Positions 63,591 to 64,000 of a DNA stretch of 64,000 bases are shown in pieces. Position numbers and translations under genes: made by a program. How positions within the stretch are numbered: the stretch's first letter is position 1; the number at the start of each line of letters is the position of its first letter. The notes under the pieces were generated by a model that did not search any database, was not told the origin of the DNA, and saw only the letters and a list, made by a program, of their open reading frames with translations. This DNA comes from Bradyrhizobium macuxiense (GTDB lineage: Bacteria > Pseudomonadota > Alphaproteobacteria > Rhizobiales > Xanthobacteraceae): NCBI RefSeq assembly GCF_007993935.1, contig NZ_VITY01000011.1, positions 248,001 through 312,000 on the forward strand. The letters are read 5' to 3'.

Positions 63591-64000
63591 TTAGGCTCCC
63601 GATCGCCGAATGATATTCTGGACCTGACGGGCATACAGATCGCCCTCAGGATGGCACGAGATGCGCAGGCCGCCATCTTTTTCCGCCGCAAAGATGCGGA
63701 TACCGGGATCATCGAACCAATCGAGATCGATCGGGTGCGCCGCATAAGGATTGGTGAAGAGGCGCAGCCCATCAATCAGGCTTTCATTGTAGTCCTTCTT
63801 GCGGGCGACAATGCGGATCGGCTCGAAGTTGTCGCGTATTCGGACCGCCTGAAACACGAACTCGCCCTCATCGTTGCCGAGCGCCCGCGCCTTGCCGAAT
63901 GTCGCGGTCGTCGAATACATCACGGCGCTGATATGCTTAAAGGCATCGTTGCGGAACAACCCGACGTTCACGGGCGCGCCGTTGCTCTTGTAGACTTGCT
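63591..64000 (-). CDS. Hypothetical protein, 5' end outside window
   Basis: The minus-strand frame is open to the window edge. Its start (VYKSNGAPVNVGLFRNDA) is preceded by sense codons, so the GTG at 63971 is not the real start. Visible part: FKHISAVMYSTTATFGKARA, VRIRDNFEPIRIVARKKDYN, DWFDDPGIRIFAAEKDGGLR. No family recognised. It converges on the large conflict-system gene. Confidence 0.55.
   Translation of the reverse strand, partial: QVYKSNGAPVNVGLFRNDAFKHISAVMYSTTATFGKARALGNDEGEFVFQAVRIRDNFEPIRIVARKKDYNESLIDGLRLFTNPYAAHPIDLDWFDDPGIRIFAAEKDGGLRISCHPEGDLYARQVQNIIRRSGA

Noticed and set aside
1..64000. CRISPR arrays, rRNA and tRNA genes
   Set aside because: No regularly spaced direct repeats and no rRNA or complete tRNA structures were seen by eye.

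Overview
The window looks like symbiotic or accessory DNA of a Bradyrhizobium-type alphaproteobacterium. The evidence is a FixL-FixJ oxygen-sensing pair next to complete ccoNOQP and ccoGHIS (fixNOQP/fixGHIS) operons, FixK-type boxes (TTGA-N6-TCAA), a near-perfect nod box, PAPS-synthesis genes beside a sulfotransferase, several organosulfur and aromatic catabolic operons, and many decayed gene fragments. Gene calls rest on reading motifs in the translations; no database search was run.

Region 1 (1-14.4 kb) is the microaerobic respiration block. After the end of an ATP-grasp-like gene and a glutamine-synthetase-like ligase come fixJ and fixL (minus strand), a CBS-BON gene under two tandem FixK boxes with a coupled 57-residue membrane protein, small conserved genes, then fixNOQP (cbb3 oxidase) and fixGHIS (its assembly and copper supply), with a FixK box before fixG.

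Region 2 (14.4-26.4 kb) is sparse and decayed. It holds remnants of a SLOG/DUF2493 gene, an IS3 orfA, an ABC ATPase and a class III cyclase. Embedded in it is a sulfation module: a sulfotransferase, cysD and a fused cysNC. A minus-strand nod box reads into a small membrane protein gene. A DUF938 methyltransferase and a TauD-like dioxygenase follow.

Region 3 (26.4-49.5 kb) is catabolic. It starts with a ring-cleavage-type operon (truncated hydratase, FAH-family enzyme, SDR, Zn-type dehydrogenase, cupin). Next is a divergent organosulfur locus: StyA-like and SfnB-like flavoenzymes on the minus strand; on the plus strand a DszA/NtaA-like monooxygenase, a complete five-gene Liv-type ABC importer and SfnG. 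Last is a MalT-like regulator followed by an aldehyde dehydrogenase pseudogene, aryl-alcohol dehydrogenase, P450 and 2Fe-2S ferredoxin.

Region 4 (49.5-64 kb) looks like a defence and conflict island. It carries a 1354-residue protein with an N-terminal HTH and a possible PD-(D/E)XK nuclease region, divergent from a Fic AMPylase with two perfect palindromes between them; unknown genes; a Rap1a-like protein; a ParD/ParE pair whose toxin looks damaged; and a 1315-residue protein combining a Mrr-like nuclease region, TPR-like repeats, a GreA/B C-terminal-like domain and a PIN-like domain. The last gene runs off the right edge.
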